From the NCBI GenBank assembly GCA_017622085.1, contig JAGARU010000061.1, positions 1 to 64,000 of the forward strand: a DNA stretch of 64,000 nucleotides. The letters are read 5' to 3'. Shown in pieces: positions 7,824 through 16,704 of this stretch. Numbering within the stretch: position 1 is the first letter of the stretch; every line of letters starts with the position of its first letter. The notes beneath the pieces are model-generated. The model was not told the DNA's origin. It searched no databases and saw only the letters and a list, made by a program, of their open reading frames with translations. A program made the translations under genes and the position numbers. The DNA comes from Clostridia bacterium (lineage in GTDB: Bacteria; Bacillota; Clostridia; Oscillospirales; CAG-272).

Positions 7824-9887
7824 ATGAGCTACATTGATTACGTAAATATCAAACAAGGCACCCGATCAAGCATGCGTTTTTCAAGCGGTAACACCTTGCC
7901 GCTGGTACAAATGCCCTTTGGCTTTGTTGCCTTTGCTCCTCAGACCGATTCCACCAGAGGATCCTGGTACTATCATCCGGAGGATCGATCCTTTGAGGGC
8001 ATTCGGTTGACTCGCCAGCCCAGTCCATGGATCGGAGAGCACGGCGCATTTACCTTTTTACCGCAAATTCAAGTGCCCGCATCTAATGCCGGAAGCCGGT
8101 GGTCCAGCTTCAAGGTCAAAGAGACCGTTCTTACACCTTGTTATATGCGGTATGCCTTGAATCGGTCGTTTTCTGTGGTCGAATTGATCCCATGTGTTTA
8201 TGGCGCGAAAGTGCGCCTGTCTTTCCAAAAAGACTACGATCGCTTTCTTTCTGTTTTGCCGGTTAGTGGGTTCTGCAGTTACCGTTTGGATACACAAAAA
8301 GGTCTGCTCTACTGTATGACGGACTGCGATACCTTTGGAGGCCCCAGTGTCGGAACGCTGAGCTCCTATGTGGTATTTCAATTCAATCCGGAGGATCTTA
8401 TTCCCAATGAAACACTGACGGAAGCAAAGGATGGTACGCAGGTGAAAGCCAATGAAATTTCCGGCATTGGCACGGGAATCCACGTGGCATTGCGACGCAA
8501 AATGGTGGAATTTACGGTTGCTTGCTCCTATATCAGTTATGAACAGGCCTTAAAAAATGTGGAATCGGAGCGTTTGCCGACGGATTTTGAGGCTTTAAAG
8601 CAAAAAAATGAGGACGTTTGGAACGAATATCTTGGTAGAATTGAAATATCGGCTGAGGATGAAACCATGCGTACCTTCTATAGCTGTATGTACCGTGCCT
8701 TCCTTTACCCTCATATGGCTCACGAAGTGGGCGAGGATGGTAAACCCATTCACTATGCGCCCGGTCTCGGTCGGGTGACAGAGGGTTACCGGTATACCGA
8801 CAACGGATTCTGGGATACGTATCGGACCAATTACTCCTTTTATTCGATTGTGGCGGAAAAGGAATGCCGTCAGATGGTGGAAGGCTATATTAACGATTAT
8901 AAGGACTATGGATGGTTCCCATGCTGGACAGCCGGCAATGTGAAAAAATGTATGCCCAGCACGGCCATTGATGCGGTAATCTGCGACGCGGCCGCCAAAG
9001 GATTGCTGTCGAGGGATTTGCTTGCTACAGCGTTTGAGGGGATGGAAAAGCACGCAAATCTTGCGTCGGATCTTCCTGCCTTTGGTCGAGAGGGCTGTGC
9101 CGACTACGTTAACCTTGGCTACGTTCCCTGCGACAAATACCGTGAGAGTGTAAATCTGACACTGGATGCGGCCTACTTTGATGCTTGCCTTGCTAATGTG
9201 GCCGAACGCCTGGGTTACGAGGAGAAGAATGCCTTTTATCTTAACCGTGGAAAGAATTATAAGAATTTGTTTGATCCATCCGTTGGGTTTATGCGGCCAA
9301 AGGATTCTCGCGGCGTGTTCAAGGCCGAATTCTCTCCCATTTCATGGGGGGGCGACTATACGGAAGCTGCCGCCATGCAAACCACCTTTGCGGTACAACA
9401 CGATCCGGATGGATTGGCTGAACTGTTTGGTGGCAAAGAGAAGTTGTTAAGCGCAGTTGATCTCGTGTTTGATTCTCCAGCTGATTTTCTTGTGGGCGGG
9501 TATGGACAGGAAATCCATGAAATGAGCGAGATGGCGGCCGTTGACTTTGGTCAATGTGCAATTTCCAATCAGCCCAGCTTCCATATTCCATTCTTCCACG
9601 CTTATTTTGGAGATCGCAAGACGACTACAGAGCGAGTGCATGCGTTGTGCCGGGAGGTATTCTCTTACCGTGACAATGGATTCCCGGGAGATGAGGACAA
9701 CGGTTCAATGGCGATTTGGTACATTTTCGCTTGTATTGGCCTGTACCCCTTCTGCCCTGGCAAGCCTTATTATACCTGTCACACGCCCTATGTTTCTTCT
9801 GTCAAGGTACATGGCTGTAAGCTTTCAATTCCGGAGAGTGTTTCTAAGATTTCACATCAAGAAATCGTAGATATTCTTGCCAAATAA
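7824..9887 (+). CDS. glycoside hydrolase family 92 protein (alpha-mannosidase family)
   Basis: 687 aa from the ATG at 7824 with GGAGG at 7815-7819. The start 'DYVNIKQGT..S..FSSGN' and the C-terminal 'GFPGDEDNGSMAIWYIF' (near residue 622) are hallmarks of GH92. Family members are calcium-dependent exo-alpha-mannosidases with a catalytic acid in the central (alpha/alpha)6 domain. Most characterised members are secreted; this one has no signal peptide, so it would act on imported oligosaccharides. It starts 10 bases after the nucleoside hydrolase stops. Confidence 0.88.
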   Translation: MSYIDYVNIKQGTRSSMRFSSGNTLPLVQMPFGFVAFAPQTDSTRGSWYYHPEDRSFEGIRLTRQPSPWIGEHGAFTFLPQIQVPASNAGSRWSSFKVKETVLTPCYMRYALNRSFSVVELIPCVYGAKVRLSFQKDYDRFLSVLPVSGFCSYRLDTQKGLLYCMTDCDTFGGPSVGTLSSYVVFQFNPEDLIPNETLTEAKDGTQVKANEISGIGTGIHVALRRKMVEFTVACSYISYEQALKNVESERLPTDFEALKQKNEDVWNEYLGRIEISAEDETMRTFYSCMYRAFLYPHMAHEVGEDGKPIHYAPGLGRVTEGYRYTDNGFWDTYRTNYSFYSIVAEKECRQMVEGYINDYKDYGWFPCWTAGNVKKCMPSTAIDAVICDAAAKGLLSRDLLATAFEGMEKHANLASDLPAFGREGCADYVNLGYVPCDKYRESVNLTLDAAYFDACLANVAERLGYEEKNAFYLNRGKNYKNLFDPSVGFMRPKDSRGVFKAEFSPISWGGDYTEAAAMQTTFAVQHDPDGLAELFGGKEKLLSAVDLVFDSPADFLVGGYGQEIHEMSEMAAVDFGQCAISNQPSFHIPFFHAYFGDRKTTTERVHALCREVFSYRDNGFPGDEDNGSMAIWYIFACIGLYPFCPGKPYYTCHTPYVSSVKVHGCKLSIPESVSKISHQEIVDILAK

Positions 9888-10080
9888 AGCTTACTGCGGA
9901 ATTTGTCTTGAAATTTGCCATTTTTTGCCGTTTTTTCTTGCCATTTTTTGTTAAAAAAATAAAAATTCAAATTTTTTGCAATTTCTTTCATTTTTTCCTT
10001 TATTCTCGAAGAGAAATGTGCTATAATATTTGGGTAATCGCGGATCGGGCATATCCGTCCGTCTTTAGGAGGCCATAATT
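9888..10080 (+). promoter_or_regulatory. AT-rich intergenic region with a -10 box
   Basis: No gene. A T-rich stretch with short repeats of the type ATTTTTTG is followed by TGCTATAAT, an extended -10 box at 10022-10027, and by AGGAGG before the ATG at 10081. The -35 region is weak. I see no clear terminator hairpin for the GH92 gene. Confidence 0.45.
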
Positions 10081-11274
10081 ATGGAAAGAAGAGTTGGTAC
10101 TGTTTCCCGAGGCATTCGTTGCCCCATCATTCGTGAGGGAGATAACCTTGTTGATATTACGGTCGATAGCGTTATCGCAGCAGCTGAGAGCGAGGGCTTT
10201 GAGCTGAGAAACCGTGACGTTATCGGTATTACGGAATCCATCGTTGCACGTGCACAAGGTAACTACGCATCCGTTGAGGATATTGCGGCGGACGTGCGCG
10301 CTAAGCTTGGTGGTGGAACGGTTGGTGTCATCTTCCCCATTCTTTCCCGCAATCGCTTTGCCATCAATCTGAAGGGCATTGCTATGGGATGCAAAAAGGT
10401 GGTTCTTATGCTCAGCTACCCCAGCGACGAGGTAGGTAACGCTTTGCTTACTTACGATCAGCTGGATGAGGCCGGTATTAACCCTTATTCCGACGTGCTT
10501 TCCCTTGAAAAATACCGTGAGCTCTTCGGCGAGAACAAGCATGAGTTTACCGGTGTTGACTACGTAGAATATTACTCTGACATCATTCGTCAGGCCGGTG
10601 CCGAGGTTGAGATCGTATTTGCAAACCAGGCAAAGACAATCCTGAACTATACGGACTGCGTTATCACCTGTGACATTCACACCAGAGCCCGTACCAAGCG
10701 CATTTTGCGTGCAGCCGGTGCTAAGGTTGTTTGCGGACTTGACGATATTCTGACTGCTCCTGTCAACGGCAGCGGATACAATACCAAGTACGGTCTGCTT
10801 GGCTCCAATAAGTCGACTGAGGCTAAGATTAAGTTGTTCCCCAATGAGTGCAAGGATCTGGTTCTTGCAATTCAGACTTCCCTGCTTGAAAAGACCGGAA
10901 AGCACATTGAGGTTATGGTTTACGGTGACGGCGCCTTTAAGGATCCTCAGGGTAAGATTTGGGAGCTTGCTGACCCGGTAGTTTCCCCTGCTTTTACCGA
11001 TGGCTTGATTGGTACGCCCAATGAGCTGAAGCTCAAATATCTTGCGGACAACGATTTTGCTAACCTAAGCGGCGCAGAATTGAAGGAAGCGATCTCCAAC
11101 AGCATCAAGGCGAAGGGTGACAATCTGGTAGGCAACATGGCGTCTCAGGGTACGACCCCCAGACAGCTGACGGACCTGATTGGTTCTCTTTGCGACCTGA
11201 CCTCCGGCTCCGGTGACAAGGGTACACCCATCATTTTGATTCAGGGTTACTTTGATAACTATACTGCTGATTAA
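10081..11274 (+). CDS. coenzyme F420-0:L-glutamate ligase-like protein
   Basis: 397 aa. The sequence matches the F420 ligase fold: 'RDVIGITESIVARAQGNY' in the N-terminal part, then 'CDIHTRARTKRILRAAGAKVV' and 'VMVYGDGAFKDP' in the core. True CofE is about 250 aa and adds glutamate to F420-0; this longer form is widespread in Clostridia, which generally do not make F420. A different ATP/GTP-dependent amide ligation is therefore likely. The gene stands alone between a weak promoter and a strong terminator. The specific role is unknown. Confidence 0.75.
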   Translation: MERRVGTVSRGIRCPIIREGDNLVDITVDSVIAAAESEGFELRNRDVIGITESIVARAQGNYASVEDIAADVRAKLGGGTVGVIFPILSRNRFAINLKGIAMGCKKVVLMLSYPSDEVGNALLTYDQLDEAGINPYSDVLSLEKYRELFGENKHEFTGVDYVEYYSDIIRQAGAEVEIVFANQAKTILNYTDCVITCDIHTRARTKRILRAAGAKVVCGLDDILTAPVNGSGYNTKYGLLGSNKSTEAKIKLFPNECKDLVLAIQTSLLEKTGKHIEVMVYGDGAFKDPQGKIWELADPVVSPAFTDGLIGTPNELKLKYLADNDFANLSGAELKEAISNSIKAKGDNLVGNMASQGTTPRQLTDLIGSLCDLTSGSGDKGTPIILIQGYFDNYTAD

Positions 11275-11278
11275 ACTT

Positions 11279-11312
11279 AAAAAGCACCCATGCAGCTGCG
11301 TGGGTGCTTTTT
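11279..11312 (+). terminator. terminator after the F420 ligase-like gene
   Basis: Twelve-base arms (AAAAAGCACCCA and complement) with a 10-base loop end in a T tract. Confidence 0.9.
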
Positions 11313-11339
11313 CTTCCAATAAGAGGCAGGAGTAAAACT

Positions 11340-11368
11340 GCATATCGTTTTTTCATCCCGTCAATAAT
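11340..11368 (+). promoter_or_regulatory. candidate sigma-F promoter of sigG
   Basis: GCATA (11340-11344) matches the sigma-F -35 pattern GYWTA. After 15 bases GTCAATAAT (11360-11368) matches GGNNANNHT except at the second base. It ends 32 bases before the sigG start, where sigma-F control is known in Bacillus. Confidence 0.5.
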
Positions 11369-11400
11369 TTCATCGACGAAATTAAACACGGCGGTGAAAA

Positions 11401-12174
11401 ATGTATTACGGAAAAGTAGAAATTTGTGGGGTGGATACCTCCAAGCTTGCAGTTTTATCGGATGAGGAAAAGCGTAATCTTTTGTTGAAAGCACGCGCAG
11501 GAGACGGAGGGGCGCGACAAAGGCTGATCGATGGAAACTTGCGCTTGGTTTTAAGCATTGTTCAGCGGTTTGTGAACCGTCATGAAAATATGGACGATCT
11601 TTTTCAGGTAGGCTGCATCGGGCTGATTAAGGCTGTGGACAATTTCAACACGGAGCTTGACGTAAAATTCTCCACCTATGCGGTGCCAATGATCATCGGA
11701 GAAATCCGTCGGTATCTGCGGGATAACAACTCAATTCGCGTTAGTCGCTCCGTACGGGATCTGGCGTACCGCGCCCTGCAAGCGCGGGAGGCGCTGACAA
11801 AAATGCATGGAACGGAGGCCTCAATTGCGGCCGTGGCCAAGGAGATAGGAGAGAGCGAAACGGATATCAGCAGGGCCTTGGAGGCAATTACCGAGCCGGT
11901 TTCCCTTTACGAGCCAATATATAACGATTCAGGTGACTCCATTTTCGTTATGGATCAGATATCCGACATTACCTCTGACGATGATACGTGGACGGAGGAC
12001 ATTGCTCTGCGGGAGGCTTTAAAGAAGCTTTCTGACCGAGAGCGAAATATTATCAATTTACGCTTTTTTTCCGGCAAAACGCAGATGGAGATTGCCGATG
12101 AAATTGGAATTTCTCAAGCGCAGGTATCCCGTTTAGAAAAAGGCGCGCTTATGAAGATTAAAAAAAATATGTAA
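11401..12174 (+). CDS. sigG: RNA polymerase sporulation sigma factor SigG
   Basis: 257 aa, the usual length. The N-terminus 'KVEICGVDTSKL' is diagnostic of sigma-G. Region 2 carries 'NMDDLFQVGCIGLIKAVDNF' and region 4 'LSDRERNIINLRFFSGKTQ'. Sigma-G directs late forespore transcription (SASPs, germination genes) after engulfment and depends on the SpoIIIA-SpoIIQ channel, whose mother-cell part is encoded just downstream. In Bacillus and Clostridium sigG follows spoIIGA-sigE; here neither is present nearby. Confidence 0.95.
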   Translation: MYYGKVEICGVDTSKLAVLSDEEKRNLLLKARAGDGGARQRLIDGNLRLVLSIVQRFVNRHENMDDLFQVGCIGLIKAVDNFNTELDVKFSTYAVPMIIGEIRRYLRDNNSIRVSRSVRDLAYRALQAREALTKMHGTEASIAAVAKEIGESETDISRALEAITEPVSLYEPIYNDSGDSIFVMDQISDITSDDDTWTEDIALREALKKLSDRERNIINLRFFSGKTQMEIADEIGISQAQVSRLEKGALMKIKKNM

Positions 12175-12177
12175 AAT

Positions 12178-12212
12178 AAAAACGTTGTGGCAGATGCACA
12201 CAACGTTTTTAT
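12178..12212. terminator. terminator between sigG and the convergent regulator gene
   Basis: Stem AAAACGTTGTG with its complement, T tract on the plus strand and A tract on the other side, so it can serve both convergent genes. Confidence 0.85.
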
Positions 12213-12976
12213 TTTTTGATTACGTAATATCCAATATTCTTTTTGCAGGCAATCAGACGCTCCTTTGCGATGCTTTTTGCCTTTTGATTGATACGACAGA
12301 TGTGGGTAATCGCGTTTGCGGGCTTGCGGGCAAAGGTAGAGGCAAAGCAATAAGCCATAATGTTATCGGCGTTGAACGGATGCCCTTGATGGAAGGTAAG
12401 AAAACGAAGCACGTGATATTCGGAAGGCGTCAAGTAAAGACGTTTGCCGTAAAGATACGCATCCTGCTCATCGGCATATAGGCGAAGATGTCCGTAGCGG
12501 AGAACTGACAGGTTGGGAGTTCCTAAATGACGCTCCAAATCCATTGCGATGGACTCTGTATCCATTATTTGTGCGAAAATGGCGTGCTTACACTGGTTCA
12601 TATAAGGATGATATGCGGATGGGTCGTCACACAGGGCGAAAACGGCAGGCTTTATGGTATCATTTTGCATAATTGCAAGGACAGTTTCCGCAAGAGTTTC
12701 ACCAAGATCCGGCAATAAAAGGACAGCGGATGGAATCGCAAGTAGAGGCTCCTTGTAAGGCTCTTGTTCTTCCTGCTCTTGACGGTATAGCTCTATATAA
12801 TAATCAATGGAGGTTGCGTTCATCTGTCGAAGGCGCTTTTTTGGAGCGGGCCTTGGTTGTCGGGCGGAGGCAACAAATTCCTTTCCTTCCAAGAAGGCGG
12901 AATAAATGGCGTACTTGGTCAGCGCCATGGACAGGGCTTTTCCGCTACCGGGGTTCGAGCCGATTACCAAAATCAT
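12209..12976 (-). CDS. atypical response-regulator-like protein with winged-helix domain
   Basis: 255 aa. Residues from about 155 form an OmpR/PhoB-type winged helix ('YLTPSEYHVLRFLTF', later 'ITHICRINQKAK'). The N-terminal 150 residues look like a receiver fold that starts with the strand 'MILVIGSN' but is split by a charged insertion (about 35-75), and I find no convincing phosphoacceptor Asp or acidic pair. No histidine kinase lies nearby. It probably works without phosphorylation. Its position between sigG and the spoIIIA cluster hints at a sporulation link, which is inference only. Confidence 0.7.
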   Translation of the reverse strand: MILVIGSNPGSGKALSMALTKYAIYSAFLEGKEFVASARQPRPAPKKRLRQMNATSIDYYIELYRQEQEEQEPYKEPLLAIPSAVLLLPDLGETLAETVLAIMQNDTIKPAVFALCDDPSAYHPYMNQCKHAIFAQIMDTESIAMDLERHLGTPNLSVLRYGHLRLYADEQDAYLYGKRLYLTPSEYHVLRFLTFHQGHPFNADNIMAYCFASTFARKPANAITHICRINQKAKSIAKERLIACKKNIGYYVIKK

Positions 12977-12991
12977 ATAACTTCTCCTTAG

Positions 12992-13020
12992 TCATATTCC
13001 TTCTGTCCCCCGTATATAAT
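12992..13020 (+). promoter_or_regulatory. candidate sigma-E promoter of the DUF4830-spoIIIA region
   Basis: TCATATT (12992-12998) fits the sigma-E -35 pattern KMATATT exactly. After 14 bases TATATAAT (13013-13020) matches CATACAMT at six of eight positions. It lies 30 bases before the DUF4830 start. Confidence 0.55.
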
Positions 13021-13050
13021 GTATCAGTCCACAACCAAAGGAGAAAGGAT

Positions 13051-13551
13051 ATGTTTGTATATTCGATGAAAGCGTCTACGTTAAAATTTTTTGCCATTCT
13101 GGGGTTAGCCTTAATTGCCGTTGTTGCTTTGACCGTTTTTGTGCCCACATACACCGTTGCAACTACTTCTGCCATCGCTGAAAGGAACGAAAGCATCCGC
13201 TTTGACGGAATCAAGACGAACGAGGATCGGATTGCATTTCTTGAGCAGTATGGGTGGGAAGCAGAAAGCACGCCGGTGGAGGAGGCAGAGGTGGTCGTTC
13301 CCCGTGAATTTGACAAGGTTATGACAACCTACAATGAAATTCAGAAGCAACAGGGACTGGATCTATCCAAATATGCGAAAAAAACCATGATGCGGTATAC
13401 CTACAAGATCACTAACTACCCGGATTATGCCGGAACGGTTTATGCAAATATTTTGGTTTATCGCAATCGGGTGGTTGCCGGTGATATTTGTTCCTCCGAT
13501 GCCAATGGCTTTATCCATACGCTTCCTATGCCAGAAAAGGTGTCTGAGTAA
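13051..13551 (+). CDS. DUF4830 domain protein
   Basis: 166 aa from the ATG at 13051, preceded by AAAGGAG. One N-terminal membrane anchor (about 12-32) is followed by an extracytoplasmic domain of the DUF4830 type: 'RIAFLEQYGWE', 'VPREFDKV', 'YNEIQKQQGLDLSKY' and 'YRNRVVAGDICS'. The family has no known function. The gene lies 76 bases ahead of spoIIIAA on the same strand, with a sigma-E-like promoter in front and no visible terminator between. A mother-cell sporulation role is a reasonable inference. Confidence 0.85.
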   Translation: MFVYSMKASTLKFFAILGLALIAVVALTVFVPTYTVATTSAIAERNESIRFDGIKTNEDRIAFLEQYGWEAESTPVEEAEVVVPREFDKVMTTYNEIQKQQGLDLSKYAKKTMMRYTYKITNYPDYAGTVYANILVYRNRVVAGDICSSDANGFIHTLPMPEKVSE

Positions 13552-13627
13552 CAGTTCTATTTTTGCACAAAAGCCATGGAATGTCAATTCCAAAGGATAA
13601 AAAACCACAGAATCGACGGAGAAATGT

Positions 13628-14539
13628 ATGAAATACGAAATTCAACCGACGGAAGCACTAAAAATAACAGGGTATGACCGCGTATTTGCTCTATTACCGC
13701 CATCCATCCGATTGGAAACGGAGAACGTTTATCGCTCTTTATCCGGAAAAAGGCTTCATGAGATTCGGCTACATCGAGATGCCCCAATTATGTTGAACGT
13801 GGATGGGACGAACCATCTATGCGGCTATCGATGTACAAAGGAAGATATCAGCGCCGCAGTCAATTATCTTTGCGGTGGATCTCTGTATGCCCATGCGGAA
13901 ACGATTAAAAACGGATACATACGATGTGGCGGAGGCATACGTGCCGGTATATGTGGAAAGGCAGTAACAGAAGGCGGTGCGGTAATTGGAGTTTCGGAGA
14001 TTACCTCTATCAACATCCGAATCCCGCACCGTCTGCCTGGTGCGGACAAGGTTGTGCTCTCACTCCTACAGGAGGAAAATTTTTTATCAGGAATTCTGAT
14101 TTATTCCCCTCCCGGGGTCGGAAAAACTACGGTATTACGTGAACTTAGCTATTCCCTTTCCAACTTAGTGCCACCCTTGCGCTTTGCTATTATCGATACC
14201 CGCGAGGAAATCTGCCCGTCTGCCTTCTTTTCCGGTGCGTTCGATCTGTTCAGCGGATATCCTCAAGGAGTAGGAATTGAGTCGGCCACGAGAACAATGG
14301 CACCGCAGTTGATTTTATGTGATGAAATCGGTAACGAACGGGATGCGCAGGCCATTTTGCGAGCGCAAAGCACAGGAGTGCCCTTGGTAGCGACGGCGCA
14401 TGCCCATACGATGGAGGAGTTGCAAGGTAAGCCGTTTATTGCTCCTCTTTTCGCGGCGAAGGTGTTCCGATACTGCGTAGGAATTGGGCGTTCCCAGCGA
14501 CACGAGCTTTACGACCATGAGGTTACAAAGCTATGGTAA
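13628..14539 (+). CDS. spoIIIAA: stage III sporulation protein AA, ATPase
   Basis: 303 aa with GGAG six bases before the ATG. Walker A is 'PPGVGKTT' and Walker B 'LILCDEIG', as in secretion ATPases of the type II/IV kind. SpoIIIAA is thought to power the channel that links mother cell and forespore (the feeding tube) in the mother-cell membrane. It is the first of eight spoIIIA genes, which overlap or nearly touch. Confidence 0.97.
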   Translation: MKYEIQPTEALKITGYDRVFALLPPSIRLETENVYRSLSGKRLHEIRLHRDAPIMLNVDGTNHLCGYRCTKEDISAAVNYLCGGSLYAHAETIKNGYIRCGGGIRAGICGKAVTEGGAVIGVSEITSINIRIPHRLPGADKVVLSLLQEENFLSGILIYSPPGVGKTTVLRELSYSLSNLVPPLRFAIIDTREEICPSAFFSGAFDLFSGYPQGVGIESATRTMAPQLILCDEIGNERDAQAILRAQSTGVPLVATAHAHTMEELQGKPFIAPLFAAKVFRYCVGIGRSQRHELYDHEVTKLW

Positions 14540-14982
14540 AAATTGTAGGCGGAGGATTGATTCTTTTGGCCGGGGTAATTCATGCCTATGACTTCCGTAT
14601 GTGTCAGCGATCTGCGATTCACGATTTACGTTTTTACTGTGATATGGTGGAGCACGTGCAGACGCAGATTTCGTATTTTTCCTTGCCTTATTTGAAAATT
14701 CTGGAGGAGTACGATCCGCTGGCAGAAAAAACGCCGGAAGCGATGCTACAAGCCTTGGACGCGAAGCAATATCTGACAGCAGCGGAGAAAAAAGTAGTTT
14801 CCGATTGGATCCACCATCTTGGGGACGGATACAAGGACGAGCAACTGAAACGGTGTGCCTACGCAAAGGAAGTGCTTGGTCGTTTTCTTGAGACGAGGCA
14901 ACGGGAATATCCCAATAAGATTAAGGTAAACAACGCGCTCTCTTTGCTCGGCGGTGTGTCCTTGATCCTACTGCTGATATGA
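14533..14982 (+). CDS. spoIIIAB: stage III sporulation protein AB
   Basis: 149 aa, about 20 shorter than the Bacillus protein. It has an N-terminal and a C-terminal hydrophobic segment around a helical domain that resembles GspF-type secretion proteins ('RFYCDMVEHVQTQISYF'). The start overlaps the end of spoIIIAA by 7 bases. It is a mother-cell membrane component of the SpoIIIA channel. Confidence 0.9.
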   Translation: MVKIVGGGLILLAGVIHAYDFRMCQRSAIHDLRFYCDMVEHVQTQISYFSLPYLKILEEYDPLAEKTPEAMLQALDAKQYLTAAEKKVVSDWIHHLGDGYKDEQLKRCAYAKEVLGRFLETRQREYPNKIKVNNALSLLGGVSLILLLI

Positions 14983-14994
14983 AGGTGAAGCGTT

Positions 14995-15189
14995 ATGGAT
15001 GTTTCTTTGATTTTGAAAATTGCAGGAATCGGAATTTTGATCTCTGTGACCTGCCAGATCTTAAATAAATCCGGACGGGATGACCAGGCTATGATGGTTT
15101 CGATTGCAGGAATTCTGTTGGTGGCTATTCTCTTGATTGGAGAGATCCGGGACTTGTTTGAGCTGCTCCGCGCCACGTTCGGATTTTAA
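14995..15189 (+). CDS. spoIIIAC: stage III sporulation protein AC
   Basis: 64 aa with two membrane helices. The motif 'GIGILISVTCQILNKSGRDD' is typical of the family. It is a small integral membrane part of the SpoIIIA complex. AAGGTGAAG precedes the ATG. Confidence 0.93.
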   Translation: MDVSLILKIAGIGILISVTCQILNKSGRDDQAMMVSIAGILLVAILLIGEIRDLFELLRATFGF

Positions 15190-15579
15190 ATGAGTATTTA
15201 CTCGATCAGCGGTCTGGCTCTGTGTGCCGTCATGATCTGTCTGTTGCCGGGAATTCGGCACTCTGAATATGCGATGGCCATCCGCATACTTTTTGGGGTT
15301 ATGATATTTGGCCTCAGTTTTTCCCTCTTGATGCCGTATCTGGATCTGATTCGACGTTTTACGGAAAGCAGTAATATGGAAGCTTATTTTCCTTTACTGC
15401 TCCGCGCGGTGGGAATCGCCCTGCTTTCCGAGGTTACGGCCACAGTTTGCCGGGACGCGGGCGAGGAAAGCATTGCTAAGAGTGTGGAGCTTTTGGCGAA
15501 AGCAGAGATCTTGATTTTAAGCTTTCCACTCATCAAGCAGTTGTTTGATACGGCGGAGCTATTGGTGAGAGCTTTATGA
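15190..15579 (+). CDS. spoIIIAD: stage III sporulation protein AD
   Basis: 129 aa with several membrane helices. It starts directly after the spoIIIAC stop codon without its own clear ribosome binding site, so it is probably translated by coupling. 'EVTATVCRDAGEESIAK' is the conserved centre of the family. Confidence 0.93.
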   Translation: MSIYSISGLALCAVMICLLPGIRHSEYAMAIRILFGVMIFGLSFSLLMPYLDLIRRFTESSNMEAYFPLLLRAVGIALLSEVTATVCRDAGEESIAKSVELLAKAEILILSFPLIKQLFDTAELLVRAL

Positions 15580-16700
15580 AACGAATTCTATTTTTACTCT
15601 TTTTCCTCACCGGGTGTCTTTTGCTGACGGTTACTGCCTCGGCCGAAAATGAGGTCTATCAAAGCTTTGACGTGCAATGGGAGGAGTTTCTTGCTGAAAT
15701 TCCTTCGGATATTGCGGAAGTATTGCCCAAAAAACTATCCGAGCCTTTGGGCGATGATGCGACAAAGCTGAGTGTGGGTGGGATTTTAAAATCCGTGCTG
15801 ACAAGCTTTATGGCGGGAATCGGTTCATACAGAAAATATCTGCTCTCTTTGGTTGCTGTGTTGCTTTTGTGTGCTGTTTTTGAAATTCTAAAAAGCACTT
15901 TAAAGGCAGGAGCGCTACATGAGGTGTTGACCTTAGCAGGAAATTTGAGTCTTTCTCTTGTGATTGCCTCAACACAAATACGGCTGATGGATTACGTAAT
16001 ATCGTATTTGAAAAGTATTTCGCGGATCGCCAACGGAATTCTACCGCTGATGCTATCCGTATTTGCCGCATCCGGTAACTTTAATTTGGCGGCGGTCCAT
16101 TCCGGTGGAATTTCGCTGGTGATCGTTCTGCTTGAAAACGTATTTTGCAAATGGCTGGCACCGCTTTTAAAGGTGTGCTTTTGCTTTCACTTCGTTTCCG
16201 TATTTGCTGCTAACCGATATTTTGATGAAATACATAAGCTTTTAAAGGGGCTGTACACAACGCTTCTCGCTTTTGTTATGTCTATTTTCACCTTCGTTAT
16301 GGGGGCTAAACAGATTTTGGCATCCGGTGCGGATAATTTTATCATCCGAGGTGCTAAGTACGCGGTCAGTAGCTTTGTGCCGATTGTCACTTCTGCGATT
16401 TCCGGTAGCCTATCTACGGTCTCAACGGCCTTGTCTGTGGTAAAGAACGCCTGCGGAATCGGTGGAATTCTGGTTGTTTTACTGATGCTTTTGCCGGTGA
16501 TCGTTTCCTTAATTTTGAATCGGTTTGTGCTGAAGCTTTCTGCGGGACTCGCTGGAATTCTCGGCGAGGGGCAGCAGCAAAAATTCTTGACGGATACGGC
16601 CTCTATTAACGGATATTTGATTTCTCTTACCGTTTGCGGTGCGGTGCTCTTTATCTATCTTCTTGCGCTGACGGTTATGACTACGCTTGCATTGGGGTGA
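15576..16700 (+). CDS. spoIIIAE: stage III sporulation protein AE
   Basis: 374 aa. A signal-like N-terminus is followed by an exposed region and about seven membrane helices, including 'FAASGNFNLAAVHSGG'. SpoIIIAE is a polytopic core of the SpoIIIA channel. The start overlaps the spoIIIAD stop (ATGA). Confidence 0.95.
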   Translation: MKRILFLLFFLTGCLLLTVTASAENEVYQSFDVQWEEFLAEIPSDIAEVLPKKLSEPLGDDATKLSVGGILKSVLTSFMAGIGSYRKYLLSLVAVLLLCAVFEILKSTLKAGALHEVLTLAGNLSLSLVIASTQIRLMDYVISYLKSISRIANGILPLMLSVFAASGNFNLAAVHSGGISLVIVLLENVFCKWLAPLLKVCFCFHFVSVFAANRYFDEIHKLLKGLYTTLLAFVMSIFTFVMGAKQILASGADNFIIRGAKYAVSSFVPIVTSAISGSLSTVSTALSVVKNACGIGGILVVLLMLLPVIVSLILNRFVLKLSAGLAGILGEGQQQKFLTDTASINGYLISLTVCGAVLFIYLLALTVMTTLALG

Positions 16701-16704
16701 TCGC

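Noticed and set aside
12945..12965. tRNA-like T-loop sequence GGTTCGAGCC
   Set aside because: It lies inside the start of the response-regulator-like gene and no acceptor or anticodon stem can be built around it.
14533..14982. Frameshift in spoIIIAB because it is short
   Set aside because: Both terminal hydrophobic segments and the helical centre are present; the gene overlaps spoIIIAA normally and is simply a shorter family member.
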